Positions 15,571 through 24,425 of a DNA stretch of 53,550 bases are shown piece after piece. Each line of letters opens with the position of its first letter. Position 1 is the stretch's first letter. Source of the stretch: Mesorhizobium intechi (lineage in GTDB: Bacteria; Pseudomonadota; Alphaproteobacteria; Rhizobiales; Rhizobiaceae); the NCBI RefSeq assembly GCF_002879535.1, contig NZ_PNOT02000314.1, positions 1-53,550 on the forward strand, written 5' to 3'. The position numbers were made by a program, and so were the translations under genes. The notes beneath the pieces were generated by a model, which did no database searches, was not told the origin of the DNA, and saw nothing but the letters and a program-made list of their open reading frames with translations.

Positions 15571-15646
15571 TGGTGCCGCTTGCGTGACTCGAACACGCGA
15601 CCCCATCATTACGAATGATGTGCTCTACCAACTGAGCTAAAGCGGC
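15571..15646 (-). tRNA. tRNA-Thr (CGT anticodon)
   Basis: Read on the minus strand, the 76-base gene begins GCCGCTTTAGCTCAGTTGG and ends AAGCGGCACCA, with the CCA encoded. The acceptor stem GCCGCTT/AAGCGGC pairs fully. The anticodon stem CATCA/TGATG encloses the loop TTCGTAA, giving anticodon CGT, which reads threonine codon ACG. The T-loop GTTCGAGTC is canonical. A GGAGGC/GCCTCC inverted repeat (15650-15665) lies immediately upstream. Confidence 0.97.
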
Positions 15647-15931
15647 CCGGGAGGCAAAGGCCTCCAAGATGGGCTGGGTGATAGACTCAACCGGCCGCGA
15701 ATTCAAGATGCCACTTGGCAAATCATGCAAGAGCGCCCGCCGCGAGCGAAACCAGGCGATTGCGCCTGCGCGCGCCAGAATCGCCGGCACATGCCGATTT
15801 TGTTGCCGGAATATCGCCAAGATGGACTTTGGACGGCCCGTCGAGGCAGAATGCGCCCGCCCGCCCGTTGATTGATTGGTCGCCTACGGCTAACCATCAC
15901 GGAAGTTTGGGCAATTGCAGAGGGATCCCGC

Positions 15932-17077
15932 TTGGACGCGATCGAAAAAGCGATCCGGAACGCCTTGGAGAAGGGCAATGCCGAGGACCGCGCGTTCCGC
16001 GAGAAGGTCTATCGCTCGGCCTTTGCCGCGCTTGACCGTGCGCTCCAGGCCAATCCCGGCGTGACCGTGGAGGTCGCCATCAAGCGCCGCAAGGCCATCC
16101 AGGCGACGATCACCGAAATCGAATCCGAGTACCTGCCGGCGGTGCCGGATGTCGGGCTGGAGGTCGACGACCCGGCGGCCGGGCTTGCGGCGACCGCGGC
16201 GCCCGCCATCGAGATCGGCGGCAAGGCGCCATCGCCCGCCGTCACCGTCGACGTCCCCGCGCAGCCCGCTTCCGATGCGCCGCGATCGCGTGTGCTGCCG
16301 GTCGTTCCCGACATCATGCCGGATGCGACGCTTCCCGGCGTGCCGGCCATCGACATGTCCGCTCCCGCCGCTTCGGGTACAGCGACGGAAGTCGCGCCCG
16401 ATCGCGATGAGCGGCGCATCCGCGGGCGGCGCCTGCCGCTGACGGCCATTTTCTTCACCCTCACCCTGCTTGCCGCGGTCGGCATCGGCGTGTTCTTCGC
16501 GATCCAGACCGGCGTGTTCAAGACGGCCGCACAGCTCGATACGGCGCCGCCCGAGGCGCCGCCAACCGTCGAGGGCGACGATTTCACCCCGGCCGACGGC
16601 GCCAACGCGCCCGCCAAGCCTGGCGCGGCGGACCAGTCCCGCAACTGGATCAATGTGTTCTCGCCGACCGACCCGACGCATGTCGCCGCCCCATCGGACG
16701 CCAAGGCCTCGGTGATGAAGGACGACACCGGTCCGTTCCTGCGCATTCAGTCCGGCCCTTCAGGTTCGGCGATAGCCTTCGATGTCGGGCAGGGCGTGCT
16801 GGAGAAGCTCGCCGGCAAGCACGCCGTGTTCGACATCATCGCGCGTGCCGAGGAAGGCAAGGACACGCAGATCTCCGTCGACTGCAATTTCGGCGAGCTT
16901 GGCGATTGCGGCCGCAAGCGCTACGCGGTCGGCCAGCAGCGCAACGAATATCTGTTCGACGTACAGTTCCCCAACAAGCATCCGGGCTCGGCCGGAACCA
17001 TCGCCGTCAATTCCGATTTCGACAAGCAGGGCAAGGCGGTCGACATCTACGAGATCCGCGTGTCGATCGAACCGTAA
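15932..17077 (+). CDS. Single-pass membrane protein of unknown function
   Basis: I do not recognise a named family. From TTG 15932 the protein is 381 residues. The cytoplasmic N-terminal 75 residues are helical and charged (LDAIEKAIRNALEKGNAED). An Ala/Pro/Val-rich linker follows, then one transmembrane helix (LPLTAIFFTLTLLAAVGIGV, about residues 170-195). A roughly 180-residue periplasmic domain follows, with a conserved-looking beta-rich end (FDIIARAEEGKDTQISVDC). TTG 15932 is preferred over ATG 15872 because AGGGA lies six to seven bases before it, and upstream codons give an unlikely N-terminus. The gene stands alone and converges with the DNA ligase gene. Bases 15647-15931 upstream hold no gene. 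Confidence 0.7.
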   Translation: MDAIEKAIRNALEKGNAEDRAFREKVYRSAFAALDRALQANPGVTVEVAIKRRKAIQATITEIESEYLPAVPDVGLEVDDPAAGLAATAAPAIEIGGKAPSPAVTVDVPAQPASDAPRSRVLPVVPDIMPDATLPGVPAIDMSAPAASGTATEVAPDRDERRIRGRRLPLTAIFFTLTLLAAVGIGVFFAIQTGVFKTAAQLDTAPPEAPPTVEGDDFTPADGANAPAKPGAADQSRNWINVFSPTDPTHVAAPSDAKASVMKDDTGPFLRIQSGPSGSAIAFDVGQGVLEKLAGKHAVFDIIARAEEGKDTQISVDCNFGELGDCGRKRYAVGQQRNEYLFDVQFPNKHPGSAGTIAVNSDFDKQGKAVDIYEIRVSIEP

Positions 17078-17093
17078 GAAATACCGGCCGCGT

Positions 17094-18695
17094 TTAGCGG
17101 TCGAGCAGTGCTTGCAGCGTCTCGATGCGGTCGGCCTCGTTGGCGGGCTTGTCCCAGCGCAGCCGCGAAATGCGGGGAAAGCGCATGGCGACGCCGGATT
17201 TGTGCCGCGTCGAGCGGTTGAGCCCCTCGAAGGCGACTTCCAGCACCAGGCCATTGTCGCGGTCCGCCCGCACCGAACGCACCGGCCCGAAACGCTCGAC
17301 CGTGTTGTCCCGGACATATTTGTCGATCTGCTTCAGCTCCTCGTCGGTGAAGCCGAAATAGGCCTTGCCGACCGGCACCAGTTCCTCCTCGCCCTCGGCT
17401 CCGGACCAGACGCCGAACGTGTAGTCGGAGTAGAAACTCGACCGCTTGCCATGACCCCGCTGGGCATACATCAGCACTGCGTCCACCGTGTGCGGATCGC
17501 GCTTCCACTTGAACCACGGGCCTTTCGGCCGGCCGGCGACATAGGGCGAATCCCAGCGTTTCAGCATCACGCCTTCGATGATCGGGTGCGGCGGCGCGCG
17601 GCGCAGATCCTCCAGCACCTGCCAGTCCGCGAAGGCGACGAAGGGCGACAGGTCGAAACGGCTGGGGTCGAGCGTTTTCACGAAGGCTTCGAGGCGGCCA
17701 CGCCGCTCGCGGAATGGCAACGCACGAAGGTCTTCGTCCCCGAGCTGAAGCAGGTCGTAGCAGCGCATGAAGGCCGGATGTTGCTGCTGCATCTTCGGCG
17801 TCACCGTCTTGCGGTTCAGCCGCTGCTGCAGGTCCGAGAAGGTTCCAGTCGCCTCTCGCGGGTCGCCGACCAGCAATTCGCCGTCCAGCGTCGCGGAAAA
17901 GTGCATGGCGTCGGCAAGGTCGGGAAAGGCGCCGGAGACATCGTCGCCGGTGCGTGAATAGAGCCGACGGATGCCTCCTTCCGCCACCGCCTGGACGCGG
18001 ATGCCGTCCCATTTCCATTCGGCCGCATAGTCCCCCGGATCGAGCTTTTCGAGATCGCCGTCGCCAACCGGGTTCGACAGCATCACCGGACGGAACAAAG
18101 CCATCGCCGTGTTGCGGGGTTTTTCGGCCTTGCCTTCCAGCCATGCGAACAGCGCCATATAGGGCGGCGACAGTCCGTGCCAGAGCTCTTCGATCTCGGC
18201 GACGTCGAGCTTGCCGAAATCCGCCAGCGCCTGTTTGGCCAGCCGCGCCGAGACGCCGATGCGCAGGCCGCCGGTGACCAGCTTGATGATGGCGAAGCGC
18301 GCCGAAATGCCGGCGCTGTCGAGCAGGCCTGCCAGCACTTTCGGCCCGTCCGAGCGGCTTGCCGCCTGCAGTTTCGCCACCACCTCGCCGAGCGTCGGCT
18401 CGCGGTTGGGGATATTGCCGGGCGTTTGCGGCCAGACCAGCGACACCGTTTCGGCGAGATCGCCGACATAGTCGTAGGAATAGCCGAACAGCACAGGGTC
18501 CATGCGTTCGGTGACCAGCATGCGCAGCATGGCCGGCTTGACCGCGGCTATTGTAAGGTCCCCGGTGATGGCCGCCAGCGCAAGCCCGCGATCCGGGTCC
18601 TCAACGGTTCGGAAGTAATCGACCAGCAGCGTCAGCTTGCCGTTGCGCGATGGCGTCAGCACCAGGCGGTCTAGGAGTTCGGCGAAGCGGTTCAT
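17094..18695 (-). CDS. ATP-dependent DNA ligase (ligase-associated repair group)
   Basis: A 533-residue ATP-dependent DNA ligase that would seal nicks by adenylation of Lys228 in the motif EWKWDGIR. An N-terminal ligase DNA-binding domain (about 1-200) is followed by nucleotidyltransferase motifs (LDGELLVG; EGVMLKRWDSPY; FKWKRDP) and an OB-fold C-terminal domain. Length and order match the bacterial ligase class encoded with a beta-CASP exonuclease rather than LigD of the NHEJ system, as no polymerase or phosphoesterase domain is present. ATG 18695 is chosen because the conserved N-terminus begins there. It lies four bases after the exonuclease stop, so the pair is an operon. This adds to the essential NAD-dependent LigA, which is not in the window. 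Confidence 0.9.
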   Translation of the reverse strand: MNRFAELLDRLVLTPSRNGKLTLLVDYFRTVEDPDRGLALAAITGDLTIAAVKPAMLRMLVTERMDPVLFGYSYDYVGDLAETVSLVWPQTPGNIPNREPTLGEVVAKLQAASRSDGPKVLAGLLDSAGISARFAIIKLVTGGLRIGVSARLAKQALADFGKLDVAEIEELWHGLSPPYMALFAWLEGKAEKPRNTAMALFRPVMLSNPVGDGDLEKLDPGDYAAEWKWDGIRVQAVAEGGIRRLYSRTGDDVSGAFPDLADAMHFSATLDGELLVGDPREATGTFSDLQQRLNRKTVTPKMQQQHPAFMRCYDLLQLGDEDLRALPFRERRGRLEAFVKTLDPSRFDLSPFVAFADWQVLEDLRRAPPHPIIEGVMLKRWDSPYVAGRPKGPWFKWKRDPHTVDAVLMYAQRGHGKRSSFYSDYTFGVWSGAEGEEELVPVGKAYFGFTDEELKQIDKYVRDNTVERFGPVRSVRADRDNGLVLEVAFEGLNRSTRHKSGVAMRFPRISRLRWDKPANEADRIETLQALLDR

Positions 18696-18699
18696 GCCT

Positions 18700-19707
18700 T
18701 CAGTCGCCCTCGTCCTCATAGCCCACCAGATGCAGCGGCCGCGCAGCGATGCCTTCGAGCTCGCACCAGCGAACCAGCGCTTCCTCGCGGCCATGCGTCA
18801 CCCAGATCTCCTCGGCGCCGGTCTGCTTGATGGTGGTGGTGAGTTCGTCCCAATCGGCATGGTCCGAGATGATCAGCGGCAGTTCGACGCCGCCTTGCTT
18901 GGCGCGCTGGCGGATCCGCATCCAGCCCGACGCGAAGCATGAGATCGGATCCGGAAAGCGCCGCGCCCAGCGATCGGCGAAGGCCGATGGCGGGCCGACG
19001 ACGATGGCGCCAGTGAAGTCGTCCTTGCCGCCGTCGACCGTCGCCGGCTCGAGGATCCCCAGGTCGATACCCTGGCTCTGATAGTATTCGCTGAGCCTGG
19101 CCAGCGCGCCATGGATATAGAGCGGCTTGTCATAGCCGGCATCGCGCAACAGCCGCATCACCCGCTGCGCCTTGCCCAGCGCATAGGCGCCGACCAGATG
19201 CGAGCGTTCGGGAAACTGCGCCGCCGATTTCAGCAGGCGGCCGATCTCGTCCGTGTCCGGCGGATGGCGAAACACCGGCAGGCCGAAGGTCGCCTCGGTG
19301 ATGAACACGTCACACCGTATCGGCTCGAATGGCGCGCAGGTCGCATCCCTTCGCCTTTTGTAGTCGCCGGATGCGACGATGCGCATGCCCTGATGTTCGA
19401 CGGATATCTGGGCTGAGCCCAGAACATGGCCGGCCGGATGAAAGCTGACGTTGACACCGTCCAGCGCGATCGTCTCGCCGAGCCGTGCGGCTTGTGTAGT
19501 TCCGGCAAAGTCGTCGCCGTAGCGCAGACCCATAATGTCGAGCGTCTGCTGCGTCGCCAGCACCGAGCGGTGGCCGGAGCGCGCATGGTCGGAATGGCCG
19601 TGCGTGACCAGCGCCCGGTCCACCGGCCGCACCGGGTCGATGAAGAAATCGCCCGGCGGGCAGTAAAGGCCTTCGGGCCGGGGATGAAGCAGGTCACTGG
19701 CGCGCAT
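18700..19707 (-). CDS. Ligase-associated DNA exonuclease, beta-CASP MBL fold
   Basis: A 335-residue metallo-beta-lactamase-fold nuclease. The metal-binding motif HGHSDH lies at residues 36-41, with further motifs HPAGHVLGSAQ and ASGDYKRRRD. A beta-CASP-like region and a late HADWDE complete the active-site set. Family members act as 3' to 5' DNA exonucleases encoded beside ATP-dependent ligases and are thought to process damaged ends. ATG 19707 is chosen since the conserved MRASDLLHPRPEGLYCP begins there. The helicase and phosphoesterase often found in this four-gene group are not adjacent here. Confidence 0.9.
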   Translation of the reverse strand: MRASDLLHPRPEGLYCPPGDFFIDPVRPVDRALVTHGHSDHARSGHRSVLATQQTLDIMGLRYGDDFAGTTQAARLGETIALDGVNVSFHPAGHVLGSAQISVEHQGMRIVASGDYKRRRDATCAPFEPIRCDVFITEATFGLPVFRHPPDTDEIGRLLKSAAQFPERSHLVGAYALGKAQRVMRLLRDAGYDKPLYIHGALARLSEYYQSQGIDLGILEPATVDGGKDDFTGAIVVGPPSAFADRWARRFPDPISCFASGWMRIRQRAKQGGVELPLIISDHADWDELTTTIKQTGAEEIWVTHGREEALVRWCELEGIAARPLHLVGYEDEGD

Positions 19708-19791
19708 GGTACCCAAGATAGGATATAATTCCGCTGCGGGAAGCCGGTTGTCGGAGACTGCTGACTCTCGGGCCGGCTTTGCTCTACAGAG

Positions 19792-20748
19792 ATGGCGGCC
19801 CGGCTGCCATCGGCCGGCGGAACCATCATTGTGAAACCGCTTCAGACATCGTCCGGCGATTTGAACGCCGATCGCCGTGCCGACTACGCCGAGATGCTCT
19901 ATGCCTCCGGCGATCCCACGGCGGCGGCCGAGCTGCTGCTGGGCGCATTGGAGCTGGCGCCGCAATGGGCAATGGGCTGGTTTCGCCTCGGCGAGATGCA
20001 GGAGACGTCAGGCAGGCTCGACCTGGCGGCGCAGGCCTGGACGATGTCGCTGAAACTGGATCCGGCGGATCGCCAGGGCGCGGCCCTCAAACTGCAGGTG
20101 ATCGGCAAGGCGCCGGTCGCCGCCGCGCCCCCGAGCGCCTTTGTCGAAGCGCTGTTCGACCACTATGCCGAGACATTCGACGAGATGCTGGTCGGCAGGC
20201 TCGACTACCGGCTTCCCGAATTCCTCGAGCAGATGATTCGCAAGGCAAGGCCGGGCCGCTTCCGCCTGGCGCTCGACCTGGGCTGCGGAACCGGGCTGAT
20301 TGGAGAGAGGCTGAGACCGATCGTCGACCGGCTGGAGGGGGTCGATATCTCGGCCAGGATGCTGAAGAAGGCGCGGGCGAAAGGCATCTACGACACGCTG
20401 ACAAAGGCGGATCTGCAGGGATTTTCCCGTTCGGGCGAAACACCCGATCTCGTGACATCGGCCGATGTCCTGATCTATATCGGCGCGCTTGAGGGCCTGG
20501 TGGGCACCGTTGCCGGCCTGCTCGCCGAAGGCGGCCTGTTTGCCTTCTCCGTCGAGACCCTGGCGGGCGACGGCGATTTCGCGCTGCAGCCCTCGCGGCG
20601 CTATGCCCATTCGCAACCCTATGTCAGGCGGACACTCGAGGCCAAAGGGCTTGCGATCCTGGGGCTGGAGCCAACCACCATACGGCAGGATCGCCGCGAG
20701 CCCGTCGAAGGGCTTGGCGTGGTGGCGTGGAAACCTCACGCCGTTTGA
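19792..20748 (+). CDS. TPR-containing class I SAM-dependent methyltransferase
   Basis: A 318-residue protein with an N-terminal tetratricopeptide-like helical part (about 25-105; AEMLYASGDPTAAAELLLGA) and a C-terminal Rossmann methyltransferase domain. Motif I is LDLGCGTGLIGE, followed by GVDISARMLKKAR. This architecture matches the COG4976-type predicted methyltransferases, whose substrate is unknown. GTG 19831 is an alternative start. It is divergent from the exonuclease gene across an 84-base promoter region. Confidence 0.82.
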   Translation: MAARLPSAGGTIIVKPLQTSSGDLNADRRADYAEMLYASGDPTAAAELLLGALELAPQWAMGWFRLGEMQETSGRLDLAAQAWTMSLKLDPADRQGAALKLQVIGKAPVAAAPPSAFVEALFDHYAETFDEMLVGRLDYRLPEFLEQMIRKARPGRFRLALDLGCGTGLIGERLRPIVDRLEGVDISARMLKKARAKGIYDTLTKADLQGFSRSGETPDLVTSADVLIYIGALEGLVGTVAGLLAEGGLFAFSVETLAGDGDFALQPSRRYAHSQPYVRRTLEAKGLAILGLEPTTIRQDRREPVEGLGVVAWKPHAV

Positions 20749-20856
20749 AGCGTGCATGGATACCATCCCGCTGCTGCGAAAAAGTCCGATTTGCGTGCGC
20801 GACTGATATTTGCGATCTGGTCACATCAGGGCGGGATATCAGGAGGAGCATATCGG

Positions 20857-21219
20857 ATGCGCTGGAACATGATGATCTTGGCATCTTGCCTGGCAACGGC
20901 CGGCTGCGTCGGCAATTCGATGTCCGAGCGGCAGGACGCCAACATAGAATCCTCCCTGCAATACGACACCGTGCCGTGCGATCAGTTGCTGGCGCAACGC
21001 AATGGCTTGGCGCAGCAATACAACCTTCCGGTGACCGCGAAGCCGACCTTCTCCAATCCCGCGATGGGTTTCGGTCCGTTCACGCCCGACATGCGCTCCA
21101 AGGCCAAGCGCGACAGCGACAAGGCGTCAGGCGAGATCGACGCCATGAACCGGTCGATCGAGCGTCGCGACTGCGGCAAGCCGGACAATCAGAAGAAGAA
21201 GTTCGCCCTTCCCAGCTGA
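20857..21219 (+). CDS. Small lipoprotein of unknown function
   Basis: A 120-residue protein with a lipoprotein signal: MRWNMMILASCLATAGC, where LATAGC fits the lipobox, so it is probably lipid-anchored at Cys17. The mature part is hydrophilic, has a Cys pair (PCDQLL and RDCGKP) that could form a disulfide, and ends in a Lys-rich tail. ATG 20857 has AGGAGGAG eight bases upstream. I recognise no domain. It may be co-transcribed with the kinase-like gene 71 bases downstream. Confidence 0.75.
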   Translation: MRWNMMILASCLATAGCVGNSMSERQDANIESSLQYDTVPCDQLLAQRNGLAQQYNLPVTAKPTFSNPAMGFGPFTPDMRSKAKRDSDKASGEIDAMNRSIERRDCGKPDNQKKKFALPS

Positions 21220-21290
21220 TAACGGAAGCAGCAGCTGTCCCACGAGAGCGATCGCCGACAGCATGCTCGCGTCCGCGTAAGGGACGATCG

Positions 21291-21818
21291 ATGAAACTCT
21301 CGGACCTCGGCGACCGCATCTGCATCCTGGGACCGTCCAACAGCGGCAAGTCGACCCTTGCCGTTGCGATTGCCTGCAAGCGTGGCCTGGAGCCCGTTCA
21401 CCTCGACCTGCTTCATCATCTGCCCAACACCGACTGGGAGCCGCGTCCAAAGACCGAATTCATCGCCTTGCATGACGCCGCGATCGCCGCCGAGCGCTGG
21501 GTGATGGACGGAAATTACGCGATCTGCATGCCGCAACGTTTCCGTCGGGCGACGGGAGTGATCCTGCTGGATATTTCCACGCCGGCAAGTCTGCTGCGTT
21601 ACTTCAGGCGAAGCTGGTTTGAGAAGAACAGGCGCGGTGCGTTGGAGGGCGGGCGCGACAGCGTCAAATGGGACATGATCCACCATATTGCCGTGACCAC
21701 GCCGAAAAACCGCGGACGATACCAGGCGATGTTCGAGGGGCTCGATTTGCCAAAGCTGCAGCTATCCTCGTTGAGAGCGATCAAGCAGTGCTTCAGGCAA
21801 TGGGACCTGGCCATATAG
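21291..21818 (+). CDS. Small P-loop kinase-like NTPase (adenylate kinase / FlaR-like)
   Basis: A 175-residue P-loop protein. Walker A is GPSNSGKST at about residues 14-22. LDLLHHLPNTDWEPRP and VMDGNYAICMPQRFRRATGV resemble the substrate-binding part of DNA-topology-modulation (FlaR)-type and adenylate-kinase-like proteins. The lid-like RYFRRSWFEKNRRG contains the expected arginines. Its substrate cannot be told from sequence. It converges with the dehydrogenase gene, with 8 bases between the stops and no clear terminator. Confidence 0.75.
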   Translation: MKLSDLGDRICILGPSNSGKSTLAVAIACKRGLEPVHLDLLHHLPNTDWEPRPKTEFIALHDAAIAAERWVMDGNYAICMPQRFRRATGVILLDISTPASLLRYFRRSWFEKNRRGALEGGRDSVKWDMIHHIAVTTPKNRGRYQAMFEGLDLPKLQLSSLRAIKQCFRQWDLAI

Positions 21819-21826
21819 GGATCCGG

Positions 21827-22768
21827 CTAATATCCGGCCTTCCGGTCGACCAGGTTCTCGAGCTTCTCGCCACGCTCGAAGGCGTCCATCTGGCGCAGCA
21901 TGGTCGGCGCCAGATGCATGGGATCGGAGGTCGCCGCGGCATGCGGTGTCACGAACACCTTCGGATGGTTCCAGAGCGGGCTGGTTTTCGGCAGCGGTTC
22001 GACCTCGAACACGTCGAGGCTCGCCTCCTTCAGCGTGCCGTCGTCCAGCGCCCTCACGATGTCGGCATCCTTGTGCAGGCGGCCGCGTCCGGCGTTGATC
22101 AGCACCGAACCGCCGAGGCCGTTGCGCTTGCGCAATTCCTTGAGCACGCCGTAATTGATGATGCCATGCGTGTCCGGTGTCAGCGGCAAAAGCACGACAA
22201 GAATATCTGTTGCCTTGAGGAAGGGGATCAACCCGGCCTCGCCGGAATAGGTCGCCACCCCTTGCATCGGCCGTTCGGTGCGCGACCAGCCATTGACGGC
22301 GAAGCCGAGCGACAGCAGCACCGAGGCCGCGGCGCGGCCGAGATTGCCGAGGCCCATGATGCCGACCGATATGTCGCCGGCTGGCCGCTGCAGCGGCTCG
22401 TGCCAGATTTTCTTTTGCTGCTGCTGCCGGTAGAGCAGGCCCTGGCGATGATGATCGAGCACCCGCCAGACGACATATTCGGTCATGTATTGCGTGAGGT
22501 TGTCGGCGACAACCTTGACGATCGGCACGTCGGGCAGGCCTGGATCGGCGAAGATATGGTCGACGCCGGCGCCGATGGAGAAGATGGCACGCAGATTGGG
22601 CAGCGACGACAACAAATTGGGCTTCTGCTTCCATACCACCGCATAGGTGATCGACGGATCCTTGGCGCCGTCCGGCTCCAGCACCACCTCACGCTCGGCC
22701 GACAACAGCTCGCGCCAACGCTGCGGATGAAAGCCGGTGACGGCAAGCAGGATACGGCCTTTTTCCAT
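21827..22768 (-). CDS. D-2-hydroxyacid dehydrogenase, glyoxylate/hydroxypyruvate reductase A-like
   Basis: A 313-residue NAD(P)-dependent enzyme that reduces glyoxylate, hydroxypyruvate or a related 2-oxoacid. The nucleotide-binding motif is GIMGLGNLGRAAASVLLSLG. The catalytic Arg lies in INAGRGRLHKDAD, the Glu in DVFEVEPLP, and the His in FVTPHAAATSDP. An SRTERP sequence after the Rossmann strand (WSRTER) favours NADPH. It follows yejF by only 28 bases on the same strand, so it is likely the last gene of the yej operon, where it might handle a product of imported substrate. The length is normal for the family. Confidence 0.88.
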   Translation of the reverse strand: MEKGRILLAVTGFHPQRWRELLSAEREVVLEPDGAKDPSITYAVVWKQKPNLLSSLPNLRAIFSIGAGVDHIFADPGLPDVPIVKVVADNLTQYMTEYVVWRVLDHHRQGLLYRQQQQKKIWHEPLQRPAGDISVGIMGLGNLGRAAASVLLSLGFAVNGWSRTERPMQGVATYSGEAGLIPFLKATDILVVLLPLTPDTHGIINYGVLKELRKRNGLGGSVLINAGRGRLHKDADIVRALDDGTLKEASLDVFEVEPLPKTSPLWNHPKVFVTPHAAATSDPMHLAPTMLRQMDAFERGEKLENLVDRKAGY

Positions 22769-22796
22769 CGCGGTTCGTCTAGTCCTCTTTACGCAA

Positions 22797-24425
22797 TTAC
22801 TCGCTGACGGTGCCGACCGGCGCCGTCTCTATCTTGAAGGCGGCCGAGATCAGCGCCCGAGTATAGTCGGTTTGCGGATTTTCAAAAATCTGCTGGGAAG
22901 GGCCGGCTTCGACGATCTGGCCATTGCGCATGACGATGACGTCGTTGGCAAGCGCCCGGATGACCTTGAGGTCATGGCTGATGAAGAGATAGGCGAGGTC
23001 GTGCTTGGCCTGCAGATTGCGCAGGAGGTCGACGACCTGCGCCTGCACGCTCATGTCGAGTGCCGATGTCGGTTCGTCCAGCATGACGAAGCGCGGGTTG
23101 AGCACCATGGCCCGCGCGATGGCGACACGCTGGCGCTGGCCGCCGGAAAACTCGTGCGGATAGCGGTTGCGGGTGGCCGGATCGAGACCGACCTCCTTCA
23201 GCACGTCCGCAACCTTGTCGTCGCGTTCATCGGGCGACAGCTTCGGCTCGTGGATCTTCAGCCCTTCCTCGATGATCTCGGCGATCGACATGCGCGGGCT
23301 GAGCGAACCGAACGGATCCTGGAACACGATCTGCAATTCGCGCCTGAGCGGCCGCATGGCGTTGAAGGTGAGCTGGTTGATGTCGCGACCGTTGAACCGG
23401 ATGGTTCCCGTCGACGAGATCATGCGCGCCAGGGCCAGGCCGAGCGTCGTCTTGCCGGAACCGGACTCGCCGACCACGCCAAGCGTCTGGCCGGCGCGCA
23501 CGGTGACATCGATGCCGTCGACCGCCTTCACATGGTCGACCGTGCGGCGGAAGAAGCCCTGCTTTATCGGAAACCAGACTTTTATGTCCTTGCCGGTCAT
23601 CACCGGCTTGGCGTCGGCATTGGCCGCTGGCGGCTTGCCTTTCGGCTCGGCCGCCAGCAGATGGCGCGTATAGGGGTCCCGCGGGTTGGCGAAGATTTCC
23701 TTGGTCGGTCCGGTCTCGACGATCTTGCCCTTGGTCATGACGCAAACCCGGTCGGCGATCTTGCGCACGATGCCGAGATCGTGGGTGATGAACAGCATCG
23801 ACATGCTTTTGCGGCTTTTGAGGCCCGCGAGCAGTTCGAGGATCTGCGCCTGCACCGTGACGTCGAGCGCCGTGGTCGGCTCGTCGGCGATCAGAAGTTC
23901 CGGTTCGTTGGCCAGTGCCATGGCGATCATGACGCGCTGGCGCTGGCCGCCGGACAACTGGTGCGGATAGGCGTCGAGCCGCTTTTCGGGATCACGGATG
24001 CCGACCTCGTTGAGCAGTTCCAGCGTGCGCGCCTTGGCCGGGCGGTCGGCCATGCCCTGGTGCAACTTCAGGATCTCGACGATCTGATGCTCGATCGTAT
24101 GCAGCGGATTGAGCGAGGTCATCGGCTCCTGGAAGATCATGGTGATCTTGTTGCCGCGCACTTGCCGCAACTGCTTCTCGCTCATCGCCAGCAGGTCGGC
24201 GCCCTCGAACAGGATCTTTCCCGAGGGGTGGCTGGCGCTGGGGTAGGGCAGGAGCTTCAGCACCGACAGCGCCGACACCGATTTGCCAGAGCCGGATTCG
24301 CCGACCAGCGCCACGGTCTCGCCCTTGGCGAGGTCGAAGGAAATGTGGTCGACCGCCGTCGACTGGTTGCCACCTTGCGCAAAGGCGACGCTGAGATCGC
24401 GGACAGAGAGCAGAATTTCGCTCAT
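22797..24425 (-). CDS. yejF: Peptide ABC transporter, double ATP-binding protein (YejF-like)
   Basis: A 542-residue protein with two fused ABC ATPase domains that powers the Yej importer at the cytoplasmic face of the membrane. Each half has its own Walker A (GESGSGKS near residue 36; GESGSGKTT near residue 320) and ABC signature (LSGGQRQRV and [10 protein letters not shown]) with Walker B LLIADEPT and [11 protein letters not shown]. The C-terminal halves of each domain carry the oligopeptide-type extension ([13 protein letters not shown]). ATG overlaps the yejE stop by four bases (ATGA). Confidence 0.93.
   Translation of the reverse strand: MSEILLSVRDLSVAFAQGGNQSTAVDHISFDLAKGETVALVGESGSGKSVSALSVLKLLPYPSASHPSGKILFEGADLLAMSEKQLRQVRGNKITMIFQEPMTSLNPLHTIEHQIVEILKLHQGMADRPAKARTLELLNEVGIRDPEKRLDAYPHQLSGGQRQRVMIAMALANEPELLIADEPTTALDVTVQAQILELLAGLKSRKSMSMLFITHDLGIVRKIADRVCVMTKGKIVETGPTKEIFANPRDPYTRHLLAAEPKGKPPAANADAKPVMTGKDIKVWFPIKQGFFRRTVDHVKAVDGIDVTVRAGQTLGVVGESGSGKTTLGLALARMISSTGTIRFNGRDINQLTFNAMRPLRRELQIVFQDPFGSLSPRMSIAEIIEEGLKIHEPKLSPDERDDKVADVLKEVGLDPATRNRYPHEFSGGQRQRVAIARAMVLNPRFVMLDEPTSALDMSVQAQVVDLLRNLQAKHDLAYLFISHDLKVIRALANDVIVMRNGQIVEAGPSQQIFENPQTDYTRALISAAFKIETAPVGTVSE

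Noticed and set aside
15014..15640. Plus-strand open frame of 208 codons.
   Set aside because: It runs through the tRNA-Thr gene and opposite the DUF2158 gene and has no ribosome site or motif.
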